Part shown: piece after piece, positions 1 through 8,696 of the stretch
Layout of the letters: every line of letters begins with the position of its first letter
How positions within the stretch are numbered: the stretch's first letter is position 1
DNA from: Paracoccaceae bacterium
GTDB lineage: Bacteria; Pseudomonadota; Alphaproteobacteria; Rhodobacterales; Rhodobacteraceae
Reading direction: 5' to 3'
Length of the DNA: 64,000 bases
Assembly: GCA_902554885.1 (NCBI GenBank)
Contig: CACDPV010000003.1
Location: 1-64,000, forward strand
The notes under the pieces: generated by a model
Databases searched by the model: none
Told to the model about the DNA's origin: nothing
The model's input: only the letters and a program-made list of their open reading frames with translations
Translations under genes and position numbers: made by a program

Positions 1-477
1 ATGTCCTGGCGGGCGGCAAAGTGAAAAGGCTGAAACATCACCAGCCAAAATTTGCTCCGCCCCACACAGCGCGACATTAAGCGATTCCCAAGCAGCTTCC
101 GCTGTTCCATTGCTAATGGAAGTTTCAGCGGCCAGACAGTAATAGCCCATCTTGCCTTCTATAAAATCTGGTATATGAGCTGAAGGCATAGAGCGGGATT
201 GCCAAACGGTGGCAATTGCTTCACCTTTAAAACCCGCTGTTTTCCACTCATCCCATGCTGATTTCAAAAATGATAAATAGTCCTTATCATGGATTTTATA
301 CAACGCTTTTGATTGTACATCATTGGGAGAAATGACTTCACCAAAACCTGTCTTCTTAAGGCGATCAAGGATGTAATCCATTCTTTCTGGACATTCAAAA
401 GGGCTAACCAATTCACCGCCATATAGCTCTGTCTCGGATGCTCTTTTCCTATGTGCTTCTGTATAGACTACTTTCAA
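1..477 (-). CDS. Acetylpolyamine amidohydrolase / class II HDAC-like, partial (C-terminus off window)
   Basis: My translation of the minus strand gives 159 codons running off the left edge. The start is a TTG at 477, with a purine-rich GGGGAGG about 9 bases upstream. Visible motifs fit bacterial acetylpolyamine aminohydrolases of the histone deacetylase superfamily: an N-terminal block ELYGGELVSPFECPERMDYI, then HDKDYLSFL, a GYYCLAAETSI segment, and CRPPGH at the very edge, just before the catalytic His pair of the family. Such Zn enzymes deacetylate acetylated polyamines or other small acetyl-amides in the cytoplasm. The gene follows the IlvD/Edd-family gene on the same strand after about 150 bases and could share its transcript. 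The catalytic C-terminal part is not in the window, so activity cannot be judged. Confidence 0.85.
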   Translation of the reverse strand, partial: MKVVYTEAHRKRASETELYGGELVSPFECPERMDYILDRLKKTGFGEVISPNDVQSKALYKIHDKDYLSFLKSAWDEWKTAGFKGEAIATVWQSRSMPSAHIPDFIEGKMGYYCLAAETSISNGTAEAAWESLNVALCGAEQILAGDVSAFSLCRPPGH

Positions 478-625
478 TTTTCCTATCCTCCCCAACTCAT
501 ATTATATTCAACCTATAACTGCTTACAACGAGCATAATAGGCCTACTATTCTCCTGTCACAATATGACGTTTACTAGGATTGCAAAGATCAGCGCCAATG
601 CAAAGTTAGATCAGTTAAGACTGAA

Positions 626-2479
626 CTATCTAAATTTGTTATGAGGTTTAAAATTCGATTTCTGCGGAGTTCTAGGATCCCTTACCCACAATGAACGATT
701 TGGGTGCATACCCGCACCAAACACCGCTGAAACTGCTGAATTGCGCATTCGATTAAGCAAACGTGTATCAGCATCGCCGACAGAAGGATGCATTCCGTTA
801 TTATCTTCTACTATTTTTGTCCATGCCAGTTGGCGTTCCTCGAACACTTTAGGATCCTGCAATTGTGAGCAACTGAGTTCGTTTTTATTCAAATCAACAA
901 GTATTTCATCACCATTTTCAATTAAAGCAATGGCGCCACCCGCCGCTGCTTCCGGCCCAACGTGCCCAATTACAAGCCCAACAGAGCCACCAGAGAAACG
1001 ACCATCTGTCATAAGCGCAACTACAATATCTTTCTCACGACATAGAGCAGTTATTCTAGATGTAGAGTCCAACATTTCGGGCATACCCGGAGCGCCAAAT
1101 GGACCCTCGTAACGGACTACAATCATATCAAAATTCTCAAAAACTTCTGGTTGGGCATCTAATGCTTTGAGTAATTCTTGTTCCCCATCAAATACTTTTG
1201 CATTTCCTTTGAAAACGTTATTTTCTAATCCACCCTCAACACCAGCTAATTTTAATACCGCACTATATTCGGGTGATAAGTTACCACCCAAAAGACGCAA
1301 ACCGCCAGTTTCTTTAAATGGGCTTTTTACGCTGTAAATCACATCGCCGTCAGGCTTAGGTGGGTCTAGTCGCTTTATTTGCTCTGAAAGAGTCTCGCCG
1401 GTGCAAGTTAACGTGTCACCATTTAATAGACCGGCATCCAATAACTCTTTAACAATAACTTGCATGCCACCCTTGGCATCAATATCTACCATTGAGTATT
1501 GGCCAAATGGTCGAGCGTTAATAACAACTGGAATAATATTTCTAGAAAGATTATTGAATTCCTCTGGACTCATAATTTCTTTTGAAAAATCTTTATAACC
1601 GGCCGCTCTTGCTATTTCTGGGGCATGCAAAAGGACATTAGTTGAACCTCCCACGGACATAGCAACAATAACTGCATTCCTCAAAGAATCTCGAGTTACA
1701 ATATCACGCGGGGTAATATTTTTGTCGATTAGGTTGGCGAGATAGTCAACCAGCTCAATCGGAAATTCCTTCAGTCTTCTAGAGTCCTGAGAGGCCGGAG
1801 AAATCATATGCAGAGGTTGCATGCCAACAACGCCAATAAATGACTGCATTGTGTTATAGGTAAACATACCTCCACAACTTCCAAAACCTGGGCAGGCCTC
1901 TTTTGCTATCCTGCGCTTTAGTTTCTCGTCAGCGCTTCCGGCCAACTGGTATGCAGTAATAAGATCAATACTTTCTCCAGTTTTAGAGTCAACGCCTGGC
2001 CTAATTGAACCATCTGACATAATAATTGCTGGCCGGTTGTGCTCAAGAATGGCCGCAAGTGTACCAACAGGTGGTTTGTCACATGCTACTACTGCAATGA
2101 CACCTTCCAGCCCAGTGGCGCTTAAGTGTTCAGATAAACTATCGTTAGTAACTTCCCTACCGATTAGAGAGTATCTCATTTCTTTAGTACCATTTCGAAT
2201 ACCATCTGAAGTTGCAACAGTGAACTCCGGCTGTATTAATCGCATGGACAATTTTCCTTGCTGACTACCAACCCTGGCTTTGAGTGCCTCATGTATAACA
2301 TTCACTTTTTGGAGAACACCAATATAACATTGGGAGTCGCCTTTGTTACCAACAACTCCAACAGATGGTTCATGAATTAGATCTACGTCCGTACCTAGTT
2401 CTCTTGCAATGCCATAAGTCTGAGAATTTCTACCTGGATTACTATCAATCAAAACCGTATTTGAATTTTTCATATTCAA
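626..2479 (-). CDS. IlvD/Edd-family dehydratase (dihydroxy-acid dehydratase-like)
   Basis: This 617-residue protein has the length of IlvD (E. coli IlvD is 616). The family's three cluster cysteines are recognisable at about C51 (GDSQCY), C133 (VVACDKPPVG) and C202 (ACPGFGSCGGMFTYNTM), so an Fe-S cluster is expected. Other family blocks are present: DGIRNGTKEMRYSLIGRE near 93-110, SVGGSTNVLLH, VVRYEGPFGAPGMPEML, and MTDGRFSGGSVGLVIGHVGPEAA near the C-terminus. The family dehydrates 2,3-dihydroxy acids, either branched-chain amino acid precursors or sugar acids. The block around the first cysteine lacks the usual PCN motif and the second has CDKPPVG rather than the common CDKTxPG. It is therefore probably a paralogue with another substrate and not the housekeeping ilvD. 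No other isoleucine/valine biosynthesis gene is nearby. Confidence 0.85.
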   Translation of the reverse strand: MNMKNSNTVLIDSNPGRNSQTYGIARELGTDVDLIHEPSVGVVGNKGDSQCYIGVLQKVNVIHEALKARVGSQQGKLSMRLIQPEFTVATSDGIRNGTKEMRYSLIGREVTNDSLSEHLSATGLEGVIAVVACDKPPVGTLAAILEHNRPAIIMSDGSIRPGVDSKTGESIDLITAYQLAGSADEKLKRRIAKEACPGFGSCGGMFTYNTMQSFIGVVGMQPLHMISPASQDSRRLKEFPIELVDYLANLIDKNITPRDIVTRDSLRNAVIVAMSVGGSTNVLLHAPEIARAAGYKDFSKEIMSPEEFNNLSRNIIPVVINARPFGQYSMVDIDAKGGMQVIVKELLDAGLLNGDTLTCTGETLSEQIKRLDPPKPDGDVIYSVKSPFKETGGLRLLGGNLSPEYSAVLKLAGVEGGLENNVFKGNAKVFDGEQELLKALDAQPEVFENFDMIVVRYEGPFGAPGMPEMLDSTSRITALCREKDIVVALMTDGRFSGGSVGLVIGHVGPEAAAGGAIALIENGDEILVDLNKNELSCSQLQDPKVFEERQLAWTKIVEDNNGMHPSVGDADTRLLNRMRNSAVSAVFGAGMHPNRSLWVRDPRTPQKSNFKPHNKFR

Positions 2480-2698
2480 TCTGCTGTCCTTTTTAATTCA
2501 ATGCCTTATACATCAACTTAAATATATTTTAAAATATTTGTCGTTTAGCGTGATGAAATACTTAAGTCCGTAACTTTATGATCCTAGCCCCTTGGGAGTT
2601 ACACAATAACCCTTTGGGTGTCAAAAATCTGCACAAAATAAAGTTTGATACCCATTTATGAACATTCGTCTTAATTTTAATACTATTTTTGACATATC

Positions 2699-2785
2699 TG
2701 GTACCCACGGCCAGACTCGAACTGGCACGGCCTATTAAGCCCAGAGATTTTAAGTCTCTTGTGTCTACCATTCCACCACGTGGGC
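2699..2785 (-). tRNA. tRNA-Leu (anticodon UAA)
   Basis: The minus strand folds as a tRNA. The 7-bp acceptor stem pairs GCCCACG with CGTGGGT (one G-U pair), followed by discriminator A and an encoded CCA. The anticodon stem is AGAGA/TCTCT around the loop CTTAAAA, giving anticodon TAA. The T-arm contains GTTCGAGTC. The 87-base length with an extra arm is typical of the class II leucine tRNAs. The reading frame antisense over it is not a gene. Confidence 0.95.
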
Positions 2786-2927
2786 TTCCAGATACTTGGG
2801 TCTTATTGTTGATTTTGAAAGTACAATCAAGTCAATTTTTTTTTTGCTTGAAGCAATTCAAATAATGAAAGAAATAAGTAATATAAAATATGAAAAGGCT
2901 AATTATTTTTTGGTGAAAGGATAAATA

Positions 2928-3239
2928 ATGGCAATCGCCAGAGTATCTTCTTTTGACTTCACTTCTCCAGAGAGTATGCGACATGCACTACAGAGATATA
3001 AAGAAGAGAGAGAACGAATTTTTCCGCATCTTGAGCTGAGTATGTGCGTTAATACTGGTCCATCATCGTTTGTAGATGTAGCAGTTTATCCCAATCAAGC
3101 GGTAGCAGACAAAAATAAAGAAGCACGGCAAAAATTTCATGACGATGTTTTTGGGGCCTCGCTGAAAGATGAATTCTACTATGAGGGCGACATTGACTAT
3201 TTTTATCAGTCTGAGAGTTTCAAAAAACTTGGGTTTTAG
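2928..3239 (+). CDS. Hypothetical protein, 103 aa
   Basis: I do not recognise this protein. It is soluble, without signal peptide or membrane segment, rich in charged and aromatic residues, with an acidic, aromatic end (EFYYEGDIDYFYQSESF). It has a credible start: AAAGGA lies 7 bases before ATG, in a 140-base AT-rich gap that separates it from tRNA-Leu. The pattern of a short helical N-terminal part followed by a strand-like middle (SFVDVAVYPNQ) could suit a small alpha/beta (ferredoxin-like) fold, but this is only an impression. It stands alone between genes on the other strand. Confidence 0.6.
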   Translation: MAIARVSSFDFTSPESMRHALQRYKEERERIFPHLELSMCVNTGPSSFVDVAVYPNQAVADKNKEARQKFHDDVFGASLKDEFYYEGDIDYFYQSESFKKLGF

Positions 3240-3317
3240 AACTGACGTATAAAAATATTTAAAGGTAATCCCATCCAGCACAAGCTAAGCCTATGCTGAT
3301 TGGAAATTTGTGCAAAT

Positions 3318-3479
3318 TCAAGCTGCCTTATTTTCAAAGCGCCCGCACCAGTCATCGACTGTTACTACAGGCCAAACAGCTTTATTATCATCCTTTAGTA
3401 CTATTGGCGGGTTTACCCTACAGGATCCACTGGATCTATTCTGATTTTCGTAGAAATTACACTTCTCACAAGCTTGCAT
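3318..3479 (-). CDS. Small cysteine-rich protein, putative metal-binding (53 aa)
   Basis: The frame encodes a small protein with two pairs of cysteines: CEKC near the start, C in GSCRVNPP, and C in DDWCGRFE. Short proteins with a CxxC pair, a CRxNPP element and a WPxVxxxDWCGxF ending recur in proteobacteria and are suggestive of a zinc knuckle; no function is known to me. The frame is open from 3503 with a TTG, but the ATG at 3479 has AGGA at proper distance and yields the MQACEKC start expected by the family, so I prefer it. The plus-strand frame over the same bases is a shadow. Confidence 0.65.
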   Translation of the reverse strand: MQACEKCNFYENQNRSSGSCRVNPPIVLKDDNKAVWPVVTVDDWCGRFENKAA

Positions 3480-3759
3480 AAACATCATCCTATTTGAAAA
3501 CAATGATCCTGGCTTGCGATAGGCTAGCTGGGATCGGTAACAAACATATAATACTTACTCTATCAATGTCAAGATTTTTGTTTATTTTCAATTACTTGAG
3601 TATTTTTGTCGGGAAAGTATCATAGTATGAAAGAATAAGTTTAAGGCTTTAAAAACTCAAAGATATAATCCCACACTATTATAAGTAACACTAAAAAATG
3701 TCTTGAATACAAGGGAACACGAAATAACCAGTTTTAGACCTGATGAAGCAAGTGTTTCA

Positions 3760-4149
3760 TTATTTCAATAAATACAGAGCAAATCCAGCAATAGCTATAT
3801 GGGCTACTGTAATAAGAACGGACGCTGTATGCAGTAACACAAATTTGCGCTTATGCTTGTTGTCCGAAGCCGAATTTATTGCTGGCATTAAAATTAAGCC
3901 AGTTGGGATAGTCGTAATCGCGATGACGAAAACTAATAAAAAAGCATCAAAATTTTTGAACACCAAAGTCGACGAAGCGATTATAGCGACACTGAATACG
4001 TAAAGATAAAAGAATGGAAACGTATTACGGATAAGTTGCCGGGCAATAGGAACGTCCAAAAACTTGAAAGCAAGTGTACCAAACCCTAAAGAAAAAAGTA
4101 ACATTCCTCCAAAGAGAAATGCTACTAATAGTAAGGAGAAAAACTCCAT
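3760..4149 (-). CDS. DUF4149-like integral membrane protein
   Basis: The 129-residue product is almost entirely hydrophobic with about four predicted transmembrane segments: residues 5-30, 42-62, 67-88 and 106-127. A short charged loop, SDNKHKRK, lies before the last helix. The pattern resembles the DUF4149/TMEM205-like family, whose biochemical role is unknown. It is the last gene of a three-gene minus-strand operon: the stop of the preceding 47-residue gene is only 5 bases from its start. The partner DoxX-like gene suggests a membrane-located function, but nothing more specific can be inferred. Confidence 0.6.
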   Translation of the reverse strand: MEFFSLLLVAFLFGGMLLFSLGFGTLAFKFLDVPIARQLIRNTFPFFYLYVFSVAIIASSTLVFKNFDAFLLVFVIAITTIPTGLILMPAINSASDNKHKRKFVLLHTASVLITVAHIAIAGFALYLLK

Positions 4150-4154
4150 ATAAT

Positions 4155-4298
4155 TTATACTCCCTTAAGGAAAAGGCTCAAAAATGCCAATACCATCAAG
4201 GCAAAGAAAGAAGCAGTAATGCCAATCATCATTTTCATCTTAATTTTCGAATAAATCTCAGCAGCTGTTTCAGCTTTTTCTTTATCACCCTTTTTCAT
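4155..4298 (-). CDS. Single-pass membrane microprotein (47 aa)
   Basis: A 47-codon frame lies between the DoxX-like and DUF4149-like genes. The product has a charged N-terminal half with lysine and glutamate (MKKGDKEKAETAAEIYSKIK) and one clear C-terminal transmembrane helix (about residues 24-45). The start is ATG at 4298 with GAGGG about 9 bases upstream. It is separated by 24 bases from the upstream gene and 5 from the downstream gene, which supports translation as part of the operon. I know no named family. It could be a small subunit or stabiliser of one of its two membrane neighbours (inference). Confidence 0.6.
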   Translation of the reverse strand: MKKGDKEKAETAAEIYSKIKMKMMIGITASFFALMVLAFLSLFLKGV

Positions 4299-4322
4299 CT
4301 GATCATCCCTCTATTGCTAAAT

Positions 4323-4757
4323 TTATGTCCTATTTCCTCTGAGTGCGAAAAACAGACCACCTACCCATAAAAATACATGCAGGTTATCGTACAAAATCAC
4401 ATCAACAAGGCTCTCAGGTTGACCGATCCAAATTACACCAGTGGTTATTGAGCATATCGTGATACCGGAAAATCTAGTTATCATATCCCCAAGCTCAGGC
4501 ACCAATTTTTGTATTGACGCTAGTTTTGCAGCAAACAACCCTCCAACTAATAACCCTATACCCGCGCCAAGTTCACCGTAAGACACGAACCACCAAACGA
4601 GGTAGGGTAGTTCATAAGCTTCTGCATCTTCTGCTGTAACCGGGAATTTAGACAAGCCCTGCTGAATGAAAATAATTGATAGTGGAATACGAAATAGCCA
4701 ATGACTCATACAAAACTCTGGTATCTTCATTGAAATACGTTTCAAAATCATATCCAT
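4323..4757 (-). CDS. DoxX-like membrane protein
   Basis: The 144-residue protein has four predicted membrane segments. The element FRIPLSIIFIQQGLSKFP in the first helix, followed by a helix with YGELGAGIGLLVGGL, is typical of the DoxX/DoxD-like superfamily of small quinone- or redox-associated membrane proteins. The start used is the first ATG; a second at residue 10 is possible. It heads a three-gene operon with the microprotein and the DUF4149-like protein; about 210 non-coding bases upstream should hold the promoter. The substrate is unknown. Confidence 0.65.
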   Translation of the reverse strand: MDMILKRISMKIPEFCMSHWLFRIPLSIIFIQQGLSKFPVTAEDAEAYELPYLVWWFVSYGELGAGIGLLVGGLFAAKLASIQKLVPELGDMITRFSGITICSITTGVIWIGQPESLVDVILYDNLHVFLWVGGLFFALRGNRT

Positions 4758-4971
4758 ATTAATAAACCTTCCTACTTAATCTTATATTTCATAAATTGTT
4801 TTGGCCTCTCACAATGGATTTGTGAGATCAAATTGCTATCAAAGATACGAATGGAGAGTTCCTACAGATCACTAAATAAGTTAGATGCGGCAGGATACCG
4901 CACCAATCTTATTTATAACCTGTAATTTAAATTTTTCTTATCGAGATAATATTAAGCTTTTAGAAAAAGAC

Positions 4972-6012
4972 TTATTTATTAATTGAAAATCGTTGCTTTA
5001 TATTTCCCCAAAGTTTAGCCATCCCCAAGGGTTCATATATCATAAATACTATGATCAATACACCAAACACGACCTGTTCTATCGATGAAATAATCGTTGC
5101 GTCAATCGCGCCATGGAAAACATTATTTCCTACGCTATTGAGCAATACGGGGAATAAAAGAATAAAAGCAGCCCCAATAAAAGCCCCACTTATTGTACCT
5201 AGGCCACCTAGAATAACCATAAATAAAATTTTAAATGATAATTTGATATCAAAAGCGACCGGCTCTAACGATTTTAGATAAGTGAACGCAAATAGAGCGC
5301 CAGCAACCCCACAATAGAAAGCGCATATAGCAAACGCCTGTAATTTTGTTTTGAGCAAGGATATTCCCATAGACTCCGCAGCGATGTCCATGTCGCGAAC
5401 GGCCATCCAATTACGACCGGTACTCCCTCTTGCCATATTCACCGCGAGAACCGTCAAAACGGTCACAACGACGAGTATCACAAGGTACATCTCTAAAGGT
5501 GAGGTGAATGGCTTGCCAAGTATTACTATATCTTGGGCAGTAATAATTCCGGACGTATCATAATTTTTGAACCAACCAAATTTATCAATCATCCATACAA
5601 TGAAAAATTGAGAGGCAAGTGTCGCAACCATTAAGTAGATGCCTCTTACTCTGAGGCTTGGTAATCCGAACAAAATTCCAAAAGCGGCTGCTACTAATCC
5701 AGATAATCCGAGTGCAACAAAAAACGGTATGTCTGGCACTCTGAGGATCAAGTTGAAGCAAGCAAAGGCACCCGCAGCCATAAAGCCGGCCGCTCCTAAA
5801 GCCAACTGCCCGGCGTAACCCATGACTATCTGCTGCCCAATGGCCGCCAAAGCTAAACACAGCCACGGTATAAGGATAGAAGAATACCAATAGTCTGTCT
5901 GCACTACCAAGGGGATTGCGACAAAAGAGAGGATCATAGCAATCAAAAAGTTTGTTAAGTCAGATCTTGTATATCCCATAAAACTATTATTGTTACTCAC
6001 TTTTTGCTCCAT
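4972..6012 (-). CDS. livM: ABC transporter permease, LivM family
   Basis: This 346-residue inner-membrane permease has about 9-10 hydrophobic segments. It carries the LivM hallmark GLPSLRVRGIYLMVATLA and the EAA-like loop GRNWMAVRDMDIAAESMGI, followed by KLQAFAICAFYCGVAGAL and MVILGGLGTISGAFIGA. It forms the translocation channel together with LivH. It is the last gene of the five-gene importer, 3 bases after livH. The family takes up branched-chain amino acids, but also urea, short amides and other small organic acids, so the substrate cannot be fixed from the permease. Confidence 0.9.
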   Translation of the reverse strand: MEQKVSNNNSFMGYTRSDLTNFLIAMILSFVAIPLVVQTDYWYSSILIPWLCLALAAIGQQIVMGYAGQLALGAAGFMAAGAFACFNLILRVPDIPFFVALGLSGLVAAAFGILFGLPSLRVRGIYLMVATLASQFFIVWMIDKFGWFKNYDTSGIITAQDIVILGKPFTSPLEMYLVILVVVTVLTVLAVNMARGSTGRNWMAVRDMDIAAESMGISLLKTKLQAFAICAFYCGVAGALFAFTYLKSLEPVAFDIKLSFKILFMVILGGLGTISGAFIGAAFILLFPVLLNSVGNNVFHGAIDATIISSIEQVVFGVLIIVFMIYEPLGMAKLWGNIKQRFSINK

Positions 6013-6015
6013 AAT

Positions 6016-6918
6016 TTATACTCGTCTAATTATCTTCTCACCGAATAGACCTTCAGGCCGATACAGCAAGAAAAAGATCGCCAGAACGTATGGCGCCCAA
6101 CCCTCAATGGCTCCACCAAAAAATGGACCCAAATAAACTTCAAGTACCTTCTCGGTGGCACCAATAATCAACCCCCCAATGATAGCTCCAGGGATGGAAG
6201 AAAATCCTCCAATGATCAAAACAGGTAGTGCCTTGAGTGCCAAATCTACCAAGGCAAATTGGACACCAGCTCGGGCACCCCACATCATTCCCGCTACCAA
6301 AGCAACAACGCCCGCGGCTGACCAGACTAATAACATGATGTTTTTTAAGGGGATACCGATTGAGCTGGCAGCACCAGGGTCGTCTGCAACCGCTCTCAAG
6401 CCCAGTCCCATCCTTGTATATTTAAACAACAAAGCTAAACCTATAATGAGCACTGCCGCGACTATGCCCGCTGTCACATCCAGTGCACTTACAAAAAGAC
6501 CAAAAACATCGATTATCCACTCAATTGGGAAATCACCAATACCTAGATCAAGTCTTCTGACTTCAACTCCCCATGCTGCTTGAGCAAGTCCTTCTAGAAC
6601 AAAACCCAAACCAATTGTTGCCATCAGTAACGTATCTTCACTTTGGTTCATTAAAGGATTGAGCACTAACCTCTCAGTACAAAACCCAACAAGAACCATG
6701 AGTAAGACAGTCACCACAAAGGACACGGGAAATGATAATCCTAACTCCATGAAGCCCACAAAGGCCAAAACTGCGAAAAAAACCATCGCACCTTGCGCAA
6801 AGTTAAATGTGGAAGATGCTTTGTAAATAAGAACAAACCCTAAAGCGACAAGAGAATACATAGTACCGGCAAGTAATCCCGCTACCACAACTTCAATGAA
6901 AAATAGTACTTCAGTCAT
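6016..6918 (-). CDS. livH: ABC transporter permease, LivH family
   Basis: This 300-residue permease has LivH features: an N-terminal GLLAGTMYSLVALGFVLIYKAS that leads into FNFAQGAMVFF, the cytoplasmic coupling loop GLGLRAVADDPGAASSIGI, and IGGFSSIPGAIIGGLIIG near the end. About eight membrane helices are visible. It pairs with LivM. The start overlaps the end of livG by 8 bases and its stop lies 3 bases before livM, so translation is probably coupled. Confidence 0.92.
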   Translation of the reverse strand: MTEVLFFIEVVVAGLLAGTMYSLVALGFVLIYKASSTFNFAQGAMVFFAVLAFVGFMELGLSFPVSFVVTVLLMVLVGFCTERLVLNPLMNQSEDTLLMATIGLGFVLEGLAQAAWGVEVRRLDLGIGDFPIEWIIDVFGLFVSALDVTAGIVAAVLIIGLALLFKYTRMGLGLRAVADDPGAASSIGIPLKNIMLLVWSAAGVVALVAGMMWGARAGVQFALVDLALKALPVLIIGGFSSIPGAIIGGLIIGATEKVLEVYLGPFFGGAIEGWAPYVLAIFFLLYRPEGLFGEKIIRRV

Positions 6919-7741
6919 GTGAAACCCCCAAATACGCGTCGATCACTTCCTGATTAGCTCGCACTTCGTCTGGAGGCCCATCAGCAATTATCTTTCCATA
7001 ATCCAAAACAACAACATTATCAGAAATGTCCATAACCACTCCCATGTCATGCTCGATCAAAACCATCGTCGTTCCGAGTTCGTCATTCACTTTGAGGATA
7101 AATCTGCACATCTCTCTTTTTTCTTCAACGTTCATTCCAGCCATGGGCTCGTCTAACATCAAGAAATCGGCCTCTGTTGCTAAAGCTCGTCCAAGCTCAA
7201 CTTTTTTCTGCAAACCATAAGGCAGCTTACCAACTGGCGTATTTTTAATGTCCGCTATTTCTAAAAAGTCGACAATTTCTTCGCACTTTGCTAGATTTTC
7301 TTTTTCTTCGGCTCTTGCTTTTGGAAGTTGAAACGCAACCTGCATGAAATTTGAGTTCATATGCAACCGTCGTCCGACGAGGATATTGTCCAAAACAGAC
7401 ATTCTCTTAAATAACGCCAAATTTTGAAATGTACGCGATATACCTTTTTGGGCAATCAGGTTTGGCGTAATTTTTTCTAAAACTTTACCTTTGAAGGCAA
7501 TTGATCCTTCTTGTGGCTGGTAGATACCGTTAATACAATTTAGAAGCGAGCTTTTACCTGCACCATTCGGTCCAATTATCGCTTTAATTTCGTGTTTTAG
7601 AACGGAGAAGGAACTGTCAGTAATCGCTTTGACACCCCCGAAACGCAGCGAAATGTTTTTCACTTCTAAAACTGGTTCACCAATTGGAAAATTTCTATCT
7701 ATAGTCATTGTACCCTGTTCAATATTTGGAGTTTCCTTCAA
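6911..7741 (-). CDS. livG: ABC transporter ATP-binding protein, LivG family
   Basis: This 276-residue cytoplasmic ATPase has a Walker A GPNGAGKSS at 57-65, the switch-like segment SRTFQNLALF typical of LivG, a degenerate signature LPYGLQKKVELGRALA, Walker B FLMLDEPMAGM and the H-loop LIEHDMG. The N-terminus is about 20 residues longer than in most LivG proteins; an ATG at residue 12 or an internal start is possible. It lies 10 bases after livF and overlaps livH. It energises import together with LivF. Confidence 0.92.
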   Translation of the reverse strand: MKETPNIEQGTMTIDRNFPIGEPVLEVKNISLRFGGVKAITDSSFSVLKHEIKAIIGPNGAGKSSLLNCINGIYQPQEGSIAFKGKVLEKITPNLIAQKGISRTFQNLALFKRMSVLDNILVGRRLHMNSNFMQVAFQLPKARAEEKENLAKCEEIVDFLEIADIKNTPVGKLPYGLQKKVELGRALATEADFLMLDEPMAGMNVEEKREMCRFILKVNDELGTTMVLIEHDMGVVMDISDNVVVLDYGKIIADGPPDEVRANQEVIDAYLGVSHD

Positions 7742-7751
7742 ACGCTTTGCT

Positions 7752-8564
7752 TCAAGCTAGTTTTTTAGTTTCTTCTTCCCGTAATACGTCACGGAAGTTC
7801 TTTCGCCCTTCCTTCGATATACCAAGATAGAGTTCCTTAACTTTCTCGTCATTAAGTAGTTCATCAGCTGAGCCATGAAGCATTACGTGTCCTGTTTCAA
7901 TTATATACCCGTAATCAGCGTTACGCAGTGCAACGTTGGTATTCTGCTCTGCCAGCAAAATACTGACCCCCTCTTTTTCATTCAGTTCTTTTACAATATT
8001 GAAAATTTCCGCAACTAGCTGAGGTGCCAATCCCATAGATGGTTCATCTAACAGAAGCATCTTTGGTTTTGCCATCATGGCTCTCGCAACAGCTATCATC
8101 TGCTGCTCTCCACCCGATGTAAAGCCCGCCTGGCTTTTCCTACGATCGCGCAAACGATTGAAGTAACCATAAATCTTCTCTAATTCATCTTTAATTTGTG
8201 ACTTTGATAATTTGCGGGAATATGCCCCGGCAATAATGTTTTCTTCTACTGTTAGGTGACCAAAGCATCTTCTTCCCTCGAGTACTTGCACCATTCCCAA
8301 CGTAACCATTTCGTAAGGGTTTTGATTCTTTACCTCAGTCCCATCGTAAACAATACTGCCTTTTGTGACTTTTCCTCTTTCTGCTGCCAACATCGTAGAT
8401 ATTGACTTTAACGTTGTGCTTTTACCGGCGCCATTACCGCCCAAGAGCGCAACAATTTTACCCTTCGGTACATTAAGAGACACATCATGAAGTGCAGAAA
8501 TTACGCTATCATACATGACCTCAATACTATTTATCTCTAAAATATTATCGGAATTCCCAGTCAT
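7752..8564 (-). CDS. livF: ABC transporter ATP-binding protein, LivF family
   Basis: This 270-residue ATPase has Walker A GGNGAGKST at 42-50, the signature TSGGEQQMIAVARAMM, Walker B MLLLDEPSMGLAP and a conserved LLAEQN H-loop region that has glutamine in place of His, as usual for LivF. The C-terminus extends about 20 residues past the common end with a charged tail (RKNFRDVLREEETKK). The gene lies downstream of the binding-protein gene, after a 132-base gap with a hairpin terminator, so it and the following three genes are probably expressed by read-through. Confidence 0.92.
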   Translation of the reverse strand: MTGNSDNILEINSIEVMYDSVISALHDVSLNVPKGKIVALLGGNGAGKSTTLKSISTMLAAERGKVTKGSIVYDGTEVKNQNPYEMVTLGMVQVLEGRRCFGHLTVEENIIAGAYSRKLSKSQIKDELEKIYGYFNRLRDRRKSQAGFTSGGEQQMIAVARAMMAKPKMLLLDEPSMGLAPQLVAEIFNIVKELNEKEGVSILLAEQNTNVALRNADYGYIIETGHVMLHGSADELLNDEKVKELYLGISKEGRKNFRDVLREEETKKLA

Positions 8565-8654
8565 TTATTCTCTCTCAGTATTTGGCCGCATGTTTTTAGC
8601 TTATTGACTGGTCAATAACTATCTATGCTTACCCATTAGTTGTATATTTGCAAA

Positions 8655-8681
8655 AAGACCAGCGGTTTACCCGCTGGTCTT
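8655..8681 (-). terminator. Intra-operon hairpin terminator between binding protein and livF
   Basis: An 11-bp perfect stem (AAGACCAGCGG with CCGCTGGTCTT) and a 5-base loop lie just after the stop of the binding-protein gene. On the minus strand it is followed by TTTTT; on the plus strand by a T-rich run as well. Its position inside the operon fits partial termination, giving more binding protein than membrane components, as is common for ABC importers. Confidence 0.8.
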
Positions 8682-8696
8682 ATTTTTTTTGATGTC

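Noticed and set aside
2562-2771. Minus-strand 69-residue frame across tRNA-Leu
   Set aside because: It runs through the tRNA gene and its product has no protein-like character.
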